The translations under genes were made by a program, and so were the position numbers. DNA of 64,000 nucleotides from UBA5239 sp040391785 (GTDB taxonomy: Bacteria > Verrucomicrobiota > Lentisphaeria > Victivallales > Victivallaceae). A model generated the notes under the pieces. It searched no databases. It was not told where the DNA came from and was given only the letters and a program-made list of their open reading frames with translations. Location: the NCBI GenBank assembly GCA_040391785.1, contig JBEBXH010000019.1, positions 7,036 to 71,035 of the forward strand. The letters run 5' to 3'. Positions 42,219 to 49,693 of the stretch are shown here, in pieces. Within the stretch, counting starts at the first letter, position 1. Each line of letters opens with the position of its first letter.

Positions 42219-42518
42219 TTATTTGTTTTTATAGTCTTTTATGAGTTTGATTATGCTGCTTTCATAGATCAGGACTTTTTTGGCGCACAGACGTGAGTAT
42301 TGCAGTTTTCCGCACTTCATCCAATTATAAACCGTTTTCCGATCGACACGCAAGATTTGACTGGTTTCTTTGATCGTTTTATACCTATCCAGCTTCGATT
42401 CCGGGTTATATTCCAGATCCGAAAGTTGCTCAATACGTTCCAGATCATCTTGGCTGATGATACCGTTCTTGACCAGCGGCTTCAATATACTTATTATTAT
42501 GTTCATGTTCTTTTTCAT
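42219..42518 (-). CDS. Excisionase-like HTH protein 2
   Basis: 99 residues, GGGAGG upstream. The C-terminal half is a MerR/excisionase-type winged HTH: YKTIKETSQILRVDRKTVYN followed by WMKCGKLQYSRLCAKKVLIYESSI-type wing. The N-terminal helix ILKPLVKNGIISQDDLERIEQL matches protein 1 (QPLIECGAISSEEVQKLREL), so the two are paralogues. Probably directs integration/excision or represses the module. Its first 74 bp overlap the end of recombinase 2. Confidence 0.82.
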   Translation of the reverse strand: MKKNMNIIISILKPLVKNGIISQDDLERIEQLSDLEYNPESKLDRYKTIKETSQILRVDRKTVYNWMKCGKLQYSRLCAKKVLIYESSIIKLIKDYKNK

Positions 42519-44034
42519 ATAACCTCCCTGTGAAGAAAGAGATTATAACAGAAAGGATCATATAAGTCAATGTCCTTTTTAACCTCAAATCGTCAGATTC
42601 CGCAAGTTGACGGTTTTTATCCGGCTCTTCATGTTGGACTTGCAGGATTAATGCATGTATCTGATCGATAACCGAATCGGGAGCCGAACCGATATATTCG
42701 ATGAGCTGCCGCCGCAATTGTACGTAGGTCTGCGTATTGCCGGAAGCACAAAATTCGATCACTCCTCTCATCCGTGATAATCCTTGTATACGGGCCTGCT
42801 TGTCCGCGTGCTTCTGGTAATGCTCGGTCATGGACTGGCTGAAGTGCCCCACAATACTTTTGATCACCGGCAACGGAACCCCTCGAATCCCTGCATAATA
42901 GCAGAAACAGTGGCGTAGTGAATGGAATCCTTTAATTGATTGCTTTTTCTTCCGGCCAGGAATAGCTTTTTGCGTAATAATTCCGAGCGAATTGAGATAG
43001 CTCTGAATCCGGTTGTTCAGCATATTTCTGTGATGATAATACAAATCAGCGGCCTCCGGTATAATAAACTCGCCTTGACCGGTTTTCAGGTACTGTTCTT
43101 TCAAAAATTCATTCAGCTCGTGCATGATGGGAATCTTCACCCTGGTCTTTGTTTTAAGCGTCAGACGGATAATTTCCTGATGTAGAAAATCCGGGTTCTC
43201 TGCCAACGGACTGAATTGCTCGATTTCACACCACCGCAATGTTGCCGCATCACTGAGCCGCAAGCCGGTAAACATACCGATCATGAATAAATGTTTGATT
43301 ATTTCAGGCGGATTCGCAAAAATCAGGCGCAGTTCTTCATCGGTAAATATATCTCGCCCTTCCGAATTCAGTTTCAACGGATGAATCTGATAAAAAGGAT
43401 TTTCCTCAATCGTGTAGCCCAGATCCGAAAGCAAATAGCTGAACACCGCCTTACAGGTCGAATGATAACGGTTCAAAGTCGTATTGCTCAACGCTCCTCC
43501 ATATTCATAATCCCTGAATTTTTTGCGAACCGGACAATTCTTCTTCACATAGGAAATCTTCGTGTTCCAGCGCCCATTCCGGCGGATATGCGCAATATAT
43601 GCTTCCGCATGGACCTTATCGACTTCATCCAGTGTTGCCAACCGATAATTATCTTTCACGAAACAGACAAAATCCTGCCAATAACGCCGCGTCACCTTCA
43701 ACACACCATCCGAAGCCGCCCGGGGATGTGGTTTGGTCAAATGCAGATCGAACGCATTATCCAGCGTGATCGTCAACCTGGCTTTCAGCTTTTTCAGCTT
43801 TGCCCGCTCCGACAGATATTCCTCCCGCGTCTCGATTTCAACCAGATTTTTCTTTTTATCCAGAAAGATTTTTGCCGCTTTTTCAGCGTCATCCTCTGAG
43901 CTGATACTCTCATTCTTGACAGTCTTCAGTGGTGTGCATTTCCGTTTTCCGTCGATGTCTGTATACTGCAGATAAAATTTATTCTGAACCTTGAATATCC
44001 GTCCCGTTCCTTTGTCACGTTTTTTCTTTTCCAT
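42445..44034 (-). CDS. Tyrosine recombinase 2 (integrase)
   Basis: 529 residues, TTGGAGGTGAC upstream. An N-terminal beta-rich arm-binding domain (KGTGRIFKVQNKFYLQYTD) and a core-binding domain are followed by a complete catalytic set: Arg in FTGLRLSDAATLRW (about 255), His-x-x-Arg-His in FHSLRHCFCYYAG (about 373), GH, and the Tyr of TEHYQKHAD (about 406). Related along its length to recombinase 1. Its last 45 residues run beyond the end of recombinase 1 and overlap the HTH2 gene and its promoter, so the original stop may have been lost. Confidence 0.92.
   Translation of the reverse strand: MEKKKRDKGTGRIFKVQNKFYLQYTDIDGKRKCTPLKTVKNESISSEDDAEKAAKIFLDKKKNLVEIETREEYLSERAKLKKLKARLTITLDNAFDLHLTKPHPRAASDGVLKVTRRYWQDFVCFVKDNYRLATLDEVDKVHAEAYIAHIRRNGRWNTKISYVKKNCPVRKKFRDYEYGGALSNTTLNRYHSTCKAVFSYLLSDLGYTIEENPFYQIHPLKLNSEGRDIFTDEELRLIFANPPEIIKHLFMIGMFTGLRLSDAATLRWCEIEQFSPLAENPDFLHQEIIRLTLKTKTRVKIPIMHELNEFLKEQYLKTGQGEFIIPEAADLYYHHRNMLNNRIQSYLNSLGIITQKAIPGRKKKQSIKGFHSLRHCFCYYAGIRGVPLPVIKSIVGHFSQSMTEHYQKHADKQARIQGLSRMRGVIEFCASGNTQTYVQLRRQLIEYIGSAPDSVIDQIHALILQVQHEEPDKNRQLAESDDLRLKRTLTYMILSVIISFFTGRLYEKEHEHNNKYIEAAGQERYHQPR
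42542..42570 (-). promoter_or_regulatory. Promoter of HTH2 inside the recombinase 2 gene
   Basis: On the minus strand TTGACT (42570-42565), 17 bp, TATAAT (42547-42542), 24 bp upstream of the HTH2 start. It lies within the recombinase 2 coding region, so the HTH and X2 genes can be expressed without the recombinase. Confidence 0.65.
42587..42616. repeat. 30-bp imperfect palindrome, copy 1 of 3
   Basis: AAATCGTCAGATTCC followed by GCAAGTTGACGGTTT: outer half-sites AAAyCGTCA are inverted. It lies just upstream of the HTH2 promoter, inside recombinase 2. Similar palindromes at 44107 and 45048 suggest a binding site used by the module. Confidence 0.6.
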
Positions 44035-44058
44035 GTCACCTCCAAAGTAAAGCTTTTG

Positions 44059-44076
44059 TTACAGATCATCCTGTAA
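44059..44076. promoter_or_regulatory. Small dyad upstream of recombinase 2
   Basis: TTACAG-atcatc-CTGTAA (44059-44064 and 44071-44076), 25 bp upstream of the recombinase 2 start. The TTACA half-site also occurs in the X2 dyad at 42144. Candidate operator. Confidence 0.35.
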
Positions 44077-44106
44077 GTGAATGATTTCAATCGTAGCAAA
44101 AACTTT

Positions 44107-44136
44107 AAATCGTCAATCTCCGAAACTAGACGATTT
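44107..44136. repeat. 30-bp imperfect palindrome, copy 2 of 3
   Basis: AAATCGTCAATCTCC followed by GAAACTAGACGATTT: the outer AAATCGTC/GACGATTT is perfect, the centre decayed. It lies between X1 and recombinase 2. It shares CGTCAATCTCCG with copy 3. Confidence 0.6.
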
Positions 44137-44169
44137 TTATCATTATAGATCATAAAATGACGTGCGGCT

Positions 44170-44961
44170 CTATAAGAAATTTGCGTCTCTCAGATAAACG
44201 CTATGGTACCGTTTCAAGGCCGGATGCGAATGTCCCGGAATGTCAGCATTCGGTAACTCGTTGTTCATCGGATGATTTGCGATGAAATCTTTTCTGGCTT
44301 TGCCATGGGCAGTCCGAATACAGAATCCCTGTTCAAGATACCTGTTGAAGTAGGTATCATATTCTTTGCCCCAGCGATAGTGCCGCTCGTGGTTATTATG
44401 GATACGCTGGATATTGCGTCGGATATGATGTTTTGCTGAAATCAATAATTCCTCGACTGGAACTTTCCAGGTATCGAGATTTTTCTGTTCATGGAGCCAA
44501 CTTGCGCATAACCCGAAAAGCTTGCGCATGATTTCGCTATCAGTAAGTTCGCTCAGCATGACAACTTTCTGCATACATTTGTGCAGCAGTTGCAGCCTTT
44601 GTAGACATTCCAGCTGCGGCGGTTTCGGAAAATCCGACATATACCGGAGGAATCTCTTTGACTCAAAATCATCCTGTGGATATCCATGCCGGATAAAATC
44701 AGCGCATGAAGCATTTCGGGCAAATAGTAAAACTTGTTCATCATATTGATCGAGCAACTCCCCAAAATGCTTTTCCCTGCCTTGCAGTTCCAGTAGAAAA
44801 GATACAGTACAGTTGCCCAATATCACCGCAAGAAGCTGGGTCGGTGAACAGGATTCTGTTTCATTCGGAAAAATCACCAGATTATCGGGATAAACCGTAA
44901 TAAGCGGCACCTTTTCCAGATTCTTAATTTTCTCTTGCAGTTGTCCCAATTGATTGTTCAT
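44170..44961 (-). CDS. Recombination-module unknown protein X1
   Basis: 263 residues. No strong ribosome site (GGGAG 8 bp upstream). The C-terminal part (RHYRWGKEYDTYFNRYLEQGF, TAHGKARKDFIANHP, HPALKRYHSVYL) matches X2; the N-terminal part is helical with an initial coiled coil (LGQLQEKIKNLEK). No known family recognised. Always placed after an HTH gene in this region, so a likely accessory of recombination. Confidence 0.75.
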   Translation of the reverse strand: MNNQLGQLQEKIKNLEKVPLITVYPDNLVIFPNETESCSPTQLLAVILGNCTVSFLLELQGREKHFGELLDQYDEQVLLFARNASCADFIRHGYPQDDFESKRFLRYMSDFPKPPQLECLQRLQLLHKCMQKVVMLSELTDSEIMRKLFGLCASWLHEQKNLDTWKVPVEELLISAKHHIRRNIQRIHNNHERHYRWGKEYDTYFNRYLEQGFCIRTAHGKARKDFIANHPMNNELPNADIPGHSHPALKRYHSVYLRDANFL

Positions 44962-45047
44962 TCATCTTTCACTCCCAGTTATGTATGAGCTTAAACAACA
45001 ATACTATACAATGGAAGGAGATGGCAATCAATCATTTGCAAGCCATG

Positions 45048-45077
45048 AAACCGTCAATCTCCGGAGACTGACGGTTT
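45048..45077. repeat. 30-bp near-perfect palindrome, copy 3 of 3
   Basis: AAACCGTCAATCTCC followed by GGAGACTGACGGTTT, only one mismatch over the two 15-bp arms. It spans the stop codon of HTH1 and could double as its terminator-like structure, but no T-run follows. Best-preserved member of the set. Confidence 0.7.
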
Positions 45078-45377
45078 AGTTCTGTATCGCTCGATGTAAC
45101 TGGCGATACTGGCTTCCGGAATCAAGACTTTTCTCCGCGAGAAATGGATCTTTTCCAATTCGCCGGCTCTCGCCAGCTCGTGAACACTTTTCGGCGTGGT
45201 ACGCAGAATTTGAGCGGCTTCCTCGATAGTCTTCAAATTCAAGATTTCATAACTGCACTTATCGGCGCAACTCTGCAGTTCTCTGAGCTTCTGCACTTCT
45301 TCCGATGAGATTGCCCCGCATTCGATCAACGGCTGGGCAACTTTGATGATGGTTTCGATGGTTTTCGGTTGAATCAT
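45054..45377 (-). CDS. Excisionase-like HTH protein 1
   Basis: 107 residues from ATG 45377 (AAGGAGAT). Helical N-terminus, then a winged HTH of excisionase type: LKTIEEAAQILRTTPKSVHE, followed by LARAGELEKIHFSRRKVLIP. Paralogue of the protein at 42219-42518. Its leader contains repeat copy E. Probably controls direction of integration or represses recombinase genes. Confidence 0.82.
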   Translation of the reverse strand: MIQPKTIETIIKVAQPLIECGAISSEEVQKLRELQSCADKCSYEILNLKTIEEAAQILRTTPKSVHELARAGELEKIHFSRRKVLIPEASIASYIERYRTKPSVSGD

Positions 45378-45405
45378 AAAATATCTCCTTTTTGTGCTTA
45401 AAACG

Positions 45406-45475
45406 ATCATCGCAGCGGCACGTTGCCGCACGCGGTCCAGCGCGCGGATAGCGCTGGTCGCCCACAGGGCGAAAC
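45406..45475 (+). repeat. Triple-hairpin repeat, copy E
   Basis: Plus strand: GCGGCA-cgt-TGCCGC, ACGCGGT, CCAGCGC-gcggata-GCGCTGG, TCGCCC-aca-GGGCGA. It lies in the leader of HTH1, antisense to that gene, as copy C is antisense to its genes; C and E also share the flank ATCATCGCA. Confidence 0.85.
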
Positions 45476-45568
45476 TGTTCCTGTTTCAATGTTGTTCCGC
45501 AGAAGATATTATACGACAAGTTTCCATCAATAACTACAGGAATTCATTCCAAAAGATTGATACCTATA

Positions 45569-46981
45569 TTAAAGTTCACAGCTTTTAAGAAATTCCTTGA
45601 ATTTCAGCAAATTTCCCTCCGAAGCCGAATCAATCACATCATGCAGTTCCTGACGTAACTCGTGCTGCGGATCAGCAATCTGCTTGATATTGCCGAAACT
45701 GCTGCCGATCAAAAGCCCGTTCATCATCGACAAACCTTCCTGCTTGGCCTTACGGTCGGCATGCTTCTGATAATACATCGTCATCTTCGGGTTCATATGC
45801 CCGACAATGCTCTGCACAATCGGCAGCGGAACTCCCCTCAATCCGGCATAATAACAGAAACTGTGCCTCAATGAGTGAAAATCCTTCACACTCTGCTGGC
45901 GTTTGCGCCCCGGAACTTCAATCTTCGTCTTGATTCCGATCGATTGCAGATACTTGATGATCTGGTAGCTCAACCGCTCCTCCCGATGCAATTTCGCCGC
46001 CTCCGGCAACACATATTCCTGGTCGCCGCTGATTTCCCATTGTTTGCTCAAATAGTTGGCCAGCTCCCGCTCAACCGGAATGGATACCGTCACCTTGGTT
46101 TTGCTTGTTCTGCGCTCGATTTCAGCGCCGTAGAAATTTGGCTTACCATTCGTAGTCTCATTGTAAGTGAAAATTTCCCGCCAACGCAAAGTCGCCACAT
46201 CGCCCTCACGCAACCCCGTGCACAAACCAATCGTGAACAATCCCTCCATCAACGGCGGCGGATTCAAGAATATATCACGTAAGTCGCTGTCCGTAAAGAC
46301 TTCCCGTTGAACCGGATCTTCCCGCAATTTGATAATACCATAAAACGGATTATCATCCTCCCGGTACCCCAAATCCCGCGACAACTGTTTGAACACCCAC
46401 CGACAATTGATCATAACCAGATTGATCGTCTTTGGCGACAAAACCTGACTATCCGGGTCATCCGGATCGTTCAAACAATTTTTTGTCTTCTTCTCCCTCT
46501 GCCAATATCCCTTACATTGCAAACGTGAAATGTATTTCTCCGTCATCTCCGGCGTAACTTCATCCAATGTTGTAATCCGAAAATTATCTTCCAGAAAACG
46601 ATGAAAATCCACCCAATGCCCTCGCTTGCGCGCGAGCCATATCGGCGTAATAGTCAGAGCATTCGGCTTCCCGATCGCCAATTCAAACGCTTCTCCGATC
46701 GTTATTGTCAACTTCGCCCGGAGCTGCTTGACCTTGGCGACCTCATGCAGATACTGCTCCCGGCTCTCAATACTCTGCAAAGCCTTCTCTTTCTGCAAAA
46801 ACTCCGCAGCAGCAGCCTCTGCTTCCCGAAAATCCGTAATCTTCTCACCGGCCTGGTTCCGCAAAGTCACCGCCTTGCGCTTCCCCGTCTCCAGTGTATA
46901 CTGCAAATAATAATATCCGCGAGCCTTATAAACCCCGCCACTCCCTTTTTCTCTCCGCAAAGACTTCTTAACTTTAGCCAT
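45569..46981 (-). CDS. Tyrosine recombinase 1 (integrase)
   Basis: 470 residues from ATG 46981, chosen for AAAGGAGG 7 bp upstream; a longer frame to 47041 has no such site. N-terminal arm-binding beta domain (EKGSGGVYKARGYYYLQYT), core-binding domain, then the full catalytic set: Arg of CTGLREGDVATLRW (about 255), FHSLRHSFCYYAG (about 371), VGH, and Tyr of TMYYQKHAD (about 405). It is the outermost gene of the element, as expected of the integrase acting at the right end. The 338 bp beyond it (46982-47319) hold no gene; I see nothing there. Confidence 0.93.
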   Translation of the reverse strand: MAKVKKSLRREKGSGGVYKARGYYYLQYTLETGKRKAVTLRNQAGEKITDFREAEAAAAEFLQKEKALQSIESREQYLHEVAKVKQLRAKLTITIGEAFELAIGKPNALTITPIWLARKRGHWVDFHRFLEDNFRITTLDEVTPEMTEKYISRLQCKGYWQREKKTKNCLNDPDDPDSQVLSPKTINLVMINCRWVFKQLSRDLGYREDDNPFYGIIKLREDPVQREVFTDSDLRDIFLNPPPLMEGLFTIGLCTGLREGDVATLRWREIFTYNETTNGKPNFYGAEIERRTSKTKVTVSIPVERELANYLSKQWEISGDQEYVLPEAAKLHREERLSYQIIKYLQSIGIKTKIEVPGRKRQQSVKDFHSLRHSFCYYAGLRGVPLPIVQSIVGHMNPKMTMYYQKHADRKAKQEGLSMMNGLLIGSSFGNIKQIADPQHELRQELHDVIDSASEGNLLKFKEFLKSCEL

Positions 46982-47319
46982 AGGGACCTCCTTTGTTTGG
47001 CATTCATCATCATCATACCCGAGTGTGATGATGAATGCCAAAGGAAATCCTCTTCAAAAATTAACACTAATATTACTATTCATAACTCCATGAAATAAAT
47101 CAAGTTGTAACTCGACACCGTGTTTGCGTATTTTTGCCTATGAATCGGAATAACGATGACCGCCACCCTCAAACCAACAGCAACCATAACAAACCGAAAC
47201 CTCATGAATAACGACAAGTAACGATCGTTCATCTTGCTGGTAATAAGGGAATTGCAAATTTAATTAAAAGGGAAAATTCAAAATTCGCAAGGACAGGCAG
47301 CCCTACCGGAACAACCGTA

Positions 47320-47550
47320 TCAAGGATTTTTATTTGGTTTATCGCCCCAGTAGCCGAACATCATCAGCGCCAGCCCGGCCATCTGCGGAAACGCCAGGAA
47401 CATGCACCAGTAGAAGAGCATACCGAGGAATTCCCGGTTGCTCTCCGTGGGCTCGGCGGTGAGCGCCAGGTAAATGTTGACGATCTCGACTGCCAGCGGA
47501 ACCAGGAACAGCAGCCAGCCGGCCAGTAAATATTTGGTTCTCTTTTTCAT
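47320..47550 (-). CDS. Small two-helix membrane protein (chromosomal flank)
   Basis: 76 residues from ATG 47550. Two membrane segments (YLLAGWLLFLVPLAVEIVNIYL and LGMLFYWCMFLAFPQMAGLAL) and short polar ends. Weak ribosome site. Not recognised. First gene outside the element on the right, divergent from the acetylesterase-like gene. Confidence 0.55.
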   Translation of the reverse strand: MKKRTKYLLAGWLLFLVPLAVEIVNIYLALTAEPTESNREFLGMLFYWCMFLAFPQMAGLALMMFGYWGDKPNKNP

Positions 47551-47654
47551 ATCTGAATATTTTAGCGCGGTAAATCGGGAATTCAAATCGCAAAAATTTG
47601 AAAAGACAGTATATTATTAAGAATATCTGAAAATCAATCAAAAGGAATCAGATC

Positions 47655-49580
47655 ATGTTGAAGTTATCCGCATTGTTCAGTGACCATGCTGTGCTGCAGA
47701 ATGGTATTTCGATCCCGGTATGGGGGTGGACCGAGCCGAAGTCAATGGTGGAATGCACGCTGGCGGACCGGACCGCGATGGTCAAATCGCAGCCGGACGG
47801 CAAATTCATGCTGAGGCTGAAAGCGATGCCTTGCGGCGGCCCCCACGAACTCAAGGTGCGGAACATGGACAGCGGCGAGGAAGTCACCGTCCGCGACGTC
47901 ATGGTCGGGGAAGTGTGGCTGGCCTCCGGACAGTCGAACATGGAAATGAATTTGAATGCCACCTGGGACAAGGACTCCATCGACCGGGCGGATCTGCCGA
48001 AGGTGCGGATGATTACGGTGCCGCACATGGCGCGGGTCGGCGGACAGGAGGATTTCGAGGGCAGCTGGCTGGTGAGCACGCCGCAGGACAGCGGATTATT
48101 TTCCGCGGCAGGGTTTTATTTTGCCCGCAAGCTCAATGCGGAATTGAATGTGGCGGTGGGCATCATTCACTCCTCGTGGGGTGGTACCTGCGCGGAAACG
48201 TGGAACAGCCGCGAGTCGCTGATGGCCAATCCGGCAATGGTGTCGCTGGTTCAATCGTACGAGGAACGGGTTTTCCAGGAGGAGATTTGGAAGGACTGTC
48301 AGGACTGCGACGTGGTCAACGCGGAGGCGATGGTGGAGAAAGCCGTCGCGAAGTTCTTCGATAACAAAGAAATCGAAAATAAAGGCGTCGCGCAGGGCTG
48401 GGCCGCCCCGGACTTCAATGACTCCTCCTGGCGGGGGATGGAGCTTCCCGGCGGCTGGAAATCGCGCGGCGAAAATTACAACGGCGTGCTGTGGTTCCGC
48501 AAGGAAGTCGAGGTGCCTGCCGGGCTGGTTGACGGCGAATGGGTTTTGTCCATCGGCGCGGTCGACAAACAGGACATCACCTATGTCAACGGCATTGAAG
48601 TGGGCGCCACCGGGCACGGCTTCGAGACCGTTTACTGGAATACGATTCGCGAGTACAAGGTGCCGCGGGGCGTGCTCAAACCTGGCCGGAACGTCATTGC
48701 GGTGCGCGCGTATTCGTTTATTTACGAGGGCGGCATGATCGGGCCCGCTCAGGCGATGCGGCTGGAGCCGGCGGGGAAACCCGGCGCGGCGATTCCGCTG
48801 GCCGGCGTCTGGCGGTTCAATACCGAGGTGAATCTGGGCAATGTGGCGATTCCGACGATCAGTCTGATCATCGGGCCCGGCGCGCCCAATAGCCCGTACA
48901 TGCTTTTTGATAACATGATCCGGCCGCTGGTGCCGTATGCCATGCGCGGCGCGATCTGGTACCAGGGCGAGTCGAACGCCGACCGCTGGCCCGCTTACTG
49001 CGGGCTGATGAAAGGGCTGATCGGCGAATGGCGGCGGGTCTGGGGGCAGGGCGCATTTCCGTTCTACCAGGTGCAGCTGGCCAATTATTACGAGCCGCAG
49101 GCGTATCAGGACGGCAGCAAATGGGCACGCATCCGCGAAGCCCAGTCGCAGGCCGCCGAGCCCGCCGGCAGCGTGGCGGTGGCCATCGACTGCGGCGAGG
49201 CGGACGATATTCACCCGAAGGACAAGAAAACTGTCGGCGAGCGCCTCGCGGCGCTGGCGCTGCACCACACGTATCATAAACGCGAAGTGGTGCCGTGCGG
49301 GCCGGTTTACTCGCACATGGTGATCGAGGGAGAGTCCATCCGGCTGTACTTCGACCATTGCGAAAAAGGGTTGCAGGGTACGGACGGCTTCTTCATTGCC
49401 GGAGCCGACCTTGTGTTCAAGCCGGCGCAGGCGGTGATCGAAGGCGACACGGTGCTGGTCAGTAATTCCGAAGTGCCGATCCCGACAGCCGTGCGCTACG
49501 CCTGGGCCGACAACCCGAAACACGCCACGCTGCGCAACGGCGCGGGCCTACCCGCCTCACCGTTCCGCACCGACTGCTGA
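47655..49580 (+). CDS. Sialate O-acetylesterase-family protein
   Basis: 641 residues, AAGGAA upstream, no signal peptide. SGNH-hydrolase blocks: LASGQSNMEM near residue 90 (nucleophile Ser), WYQGESNADR near 434, and DDIHPKDK near 517 with the catalytic Asp/His. A jelly-roll domain (about residues 250-390, WRGMELPGGW, LWFRKEVEVP) is inserted between the first and later blocks, as usual in this family. It removes acetyl groups from sialic acid or other glycans. Cytoplasmic location is inferred from the missing signal. Fits a mucin- or polysaccharide-using lifestyle. Confidence 0.9.
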   Translation: MLKLSALFSDHAVLQNGISIPVWGWTEPKSMVECTLADRTAMVKSQPDGKFMLRLKAMPCGGPHELKVRNMDSGEEVTVRDVMVGEVWLASGQSNMEMNLNATWDKDSIDRADLPKVRMITVPHMARVGGQEDFEGSWLVSTPQDSGLFSAAGFYFARKLNAELNVAVGIIHSSWGGTCAETWNSRESLMANPAMVSLVQSYEERVFQEEIWKDCQDCDVVNAEAMVEKAVAKFFDNKEIENKGVAQGWAAPDFNDSSWRGMELPGGWKSRGENYNGVLWFRKEVEVPAGLVDGEWVLSIGAVDKQDITYVNGIEVGATGHGFETVYWNTIREYKVPRGVLKPGRNVIAVRAYSFIYEGGMIGPAQAMRLEPAGKPGAAIPLAGVWRFNTEVNLGNVAIPTISLIIGPGAPNSPYMLFDNMIRPLVPYAMRGAIWYQGESNADRWPAYCGLMKGLIGEWRRVWGQGAFPFYQVQLANYYEPQAYQDGSKWARIREAQSQAAEPAGSVAVAIDCGEADDIHPKDKKTVGERLAALALHHTYHKREVVPCGPVYSHMVIEGESIRLYFDHCEKGLQGTDGFFIAGADLVFKPAQAVIEGDTVLVSNSEVPIPTAVRYAWADNPKHATLRNGAGLPASPFRTDC

Positions 49581-49693
49581 GCGGTCCATGACCATATAGA
49601 ACATCAGCAAAAATTCGTTTTTCCCAACTGGAATTTTAGTCGAAGCGGGGCTATTGTTACCAATGGACGAAATTTAATAGAGGTTGATGTTTT

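Larger units (their letters stand above)
5184..47100. mobile_element. Integrated conjugative element (boundaries approximate)
   Basis: A continuous block with relaxase, coupling ATPase, a type IV secretion gene set, partition-like proteins, HU and, at the right end, two full-length tyrosine recombinases with excisionase-like HTH proteins. Both flanks are ordinary chromosomal genes. This is the composition of an ICE. The left border is placed after the AraC remnant and the right border just beyond the first recombinase gene. No convincing att direct repeat was found by eye, so the ends are good to about 100-200 bp at best. A plasmid integrated through the recombinases would look the same. Confidence 0.85.

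Noticed and set aside
45250..45520. Reading frame across copy E encoding a PVGDQR peptide as a gene
   Set aside because: Overlaps the HTH1 gene start in another frame, lacks a ribosome site; it is the repeat sequence read through.
5270..47215. CAAGTAAC shared between the left and right borders as att direct repeat
   Set aside because: Only 8 bp with no flanking similarity; expected by chance in such AT-rich borders.
5184..47319. tRNA gene as integration target
   Set aside because: No cloverleaf or conserved TPsiC-like segment seen at either border.
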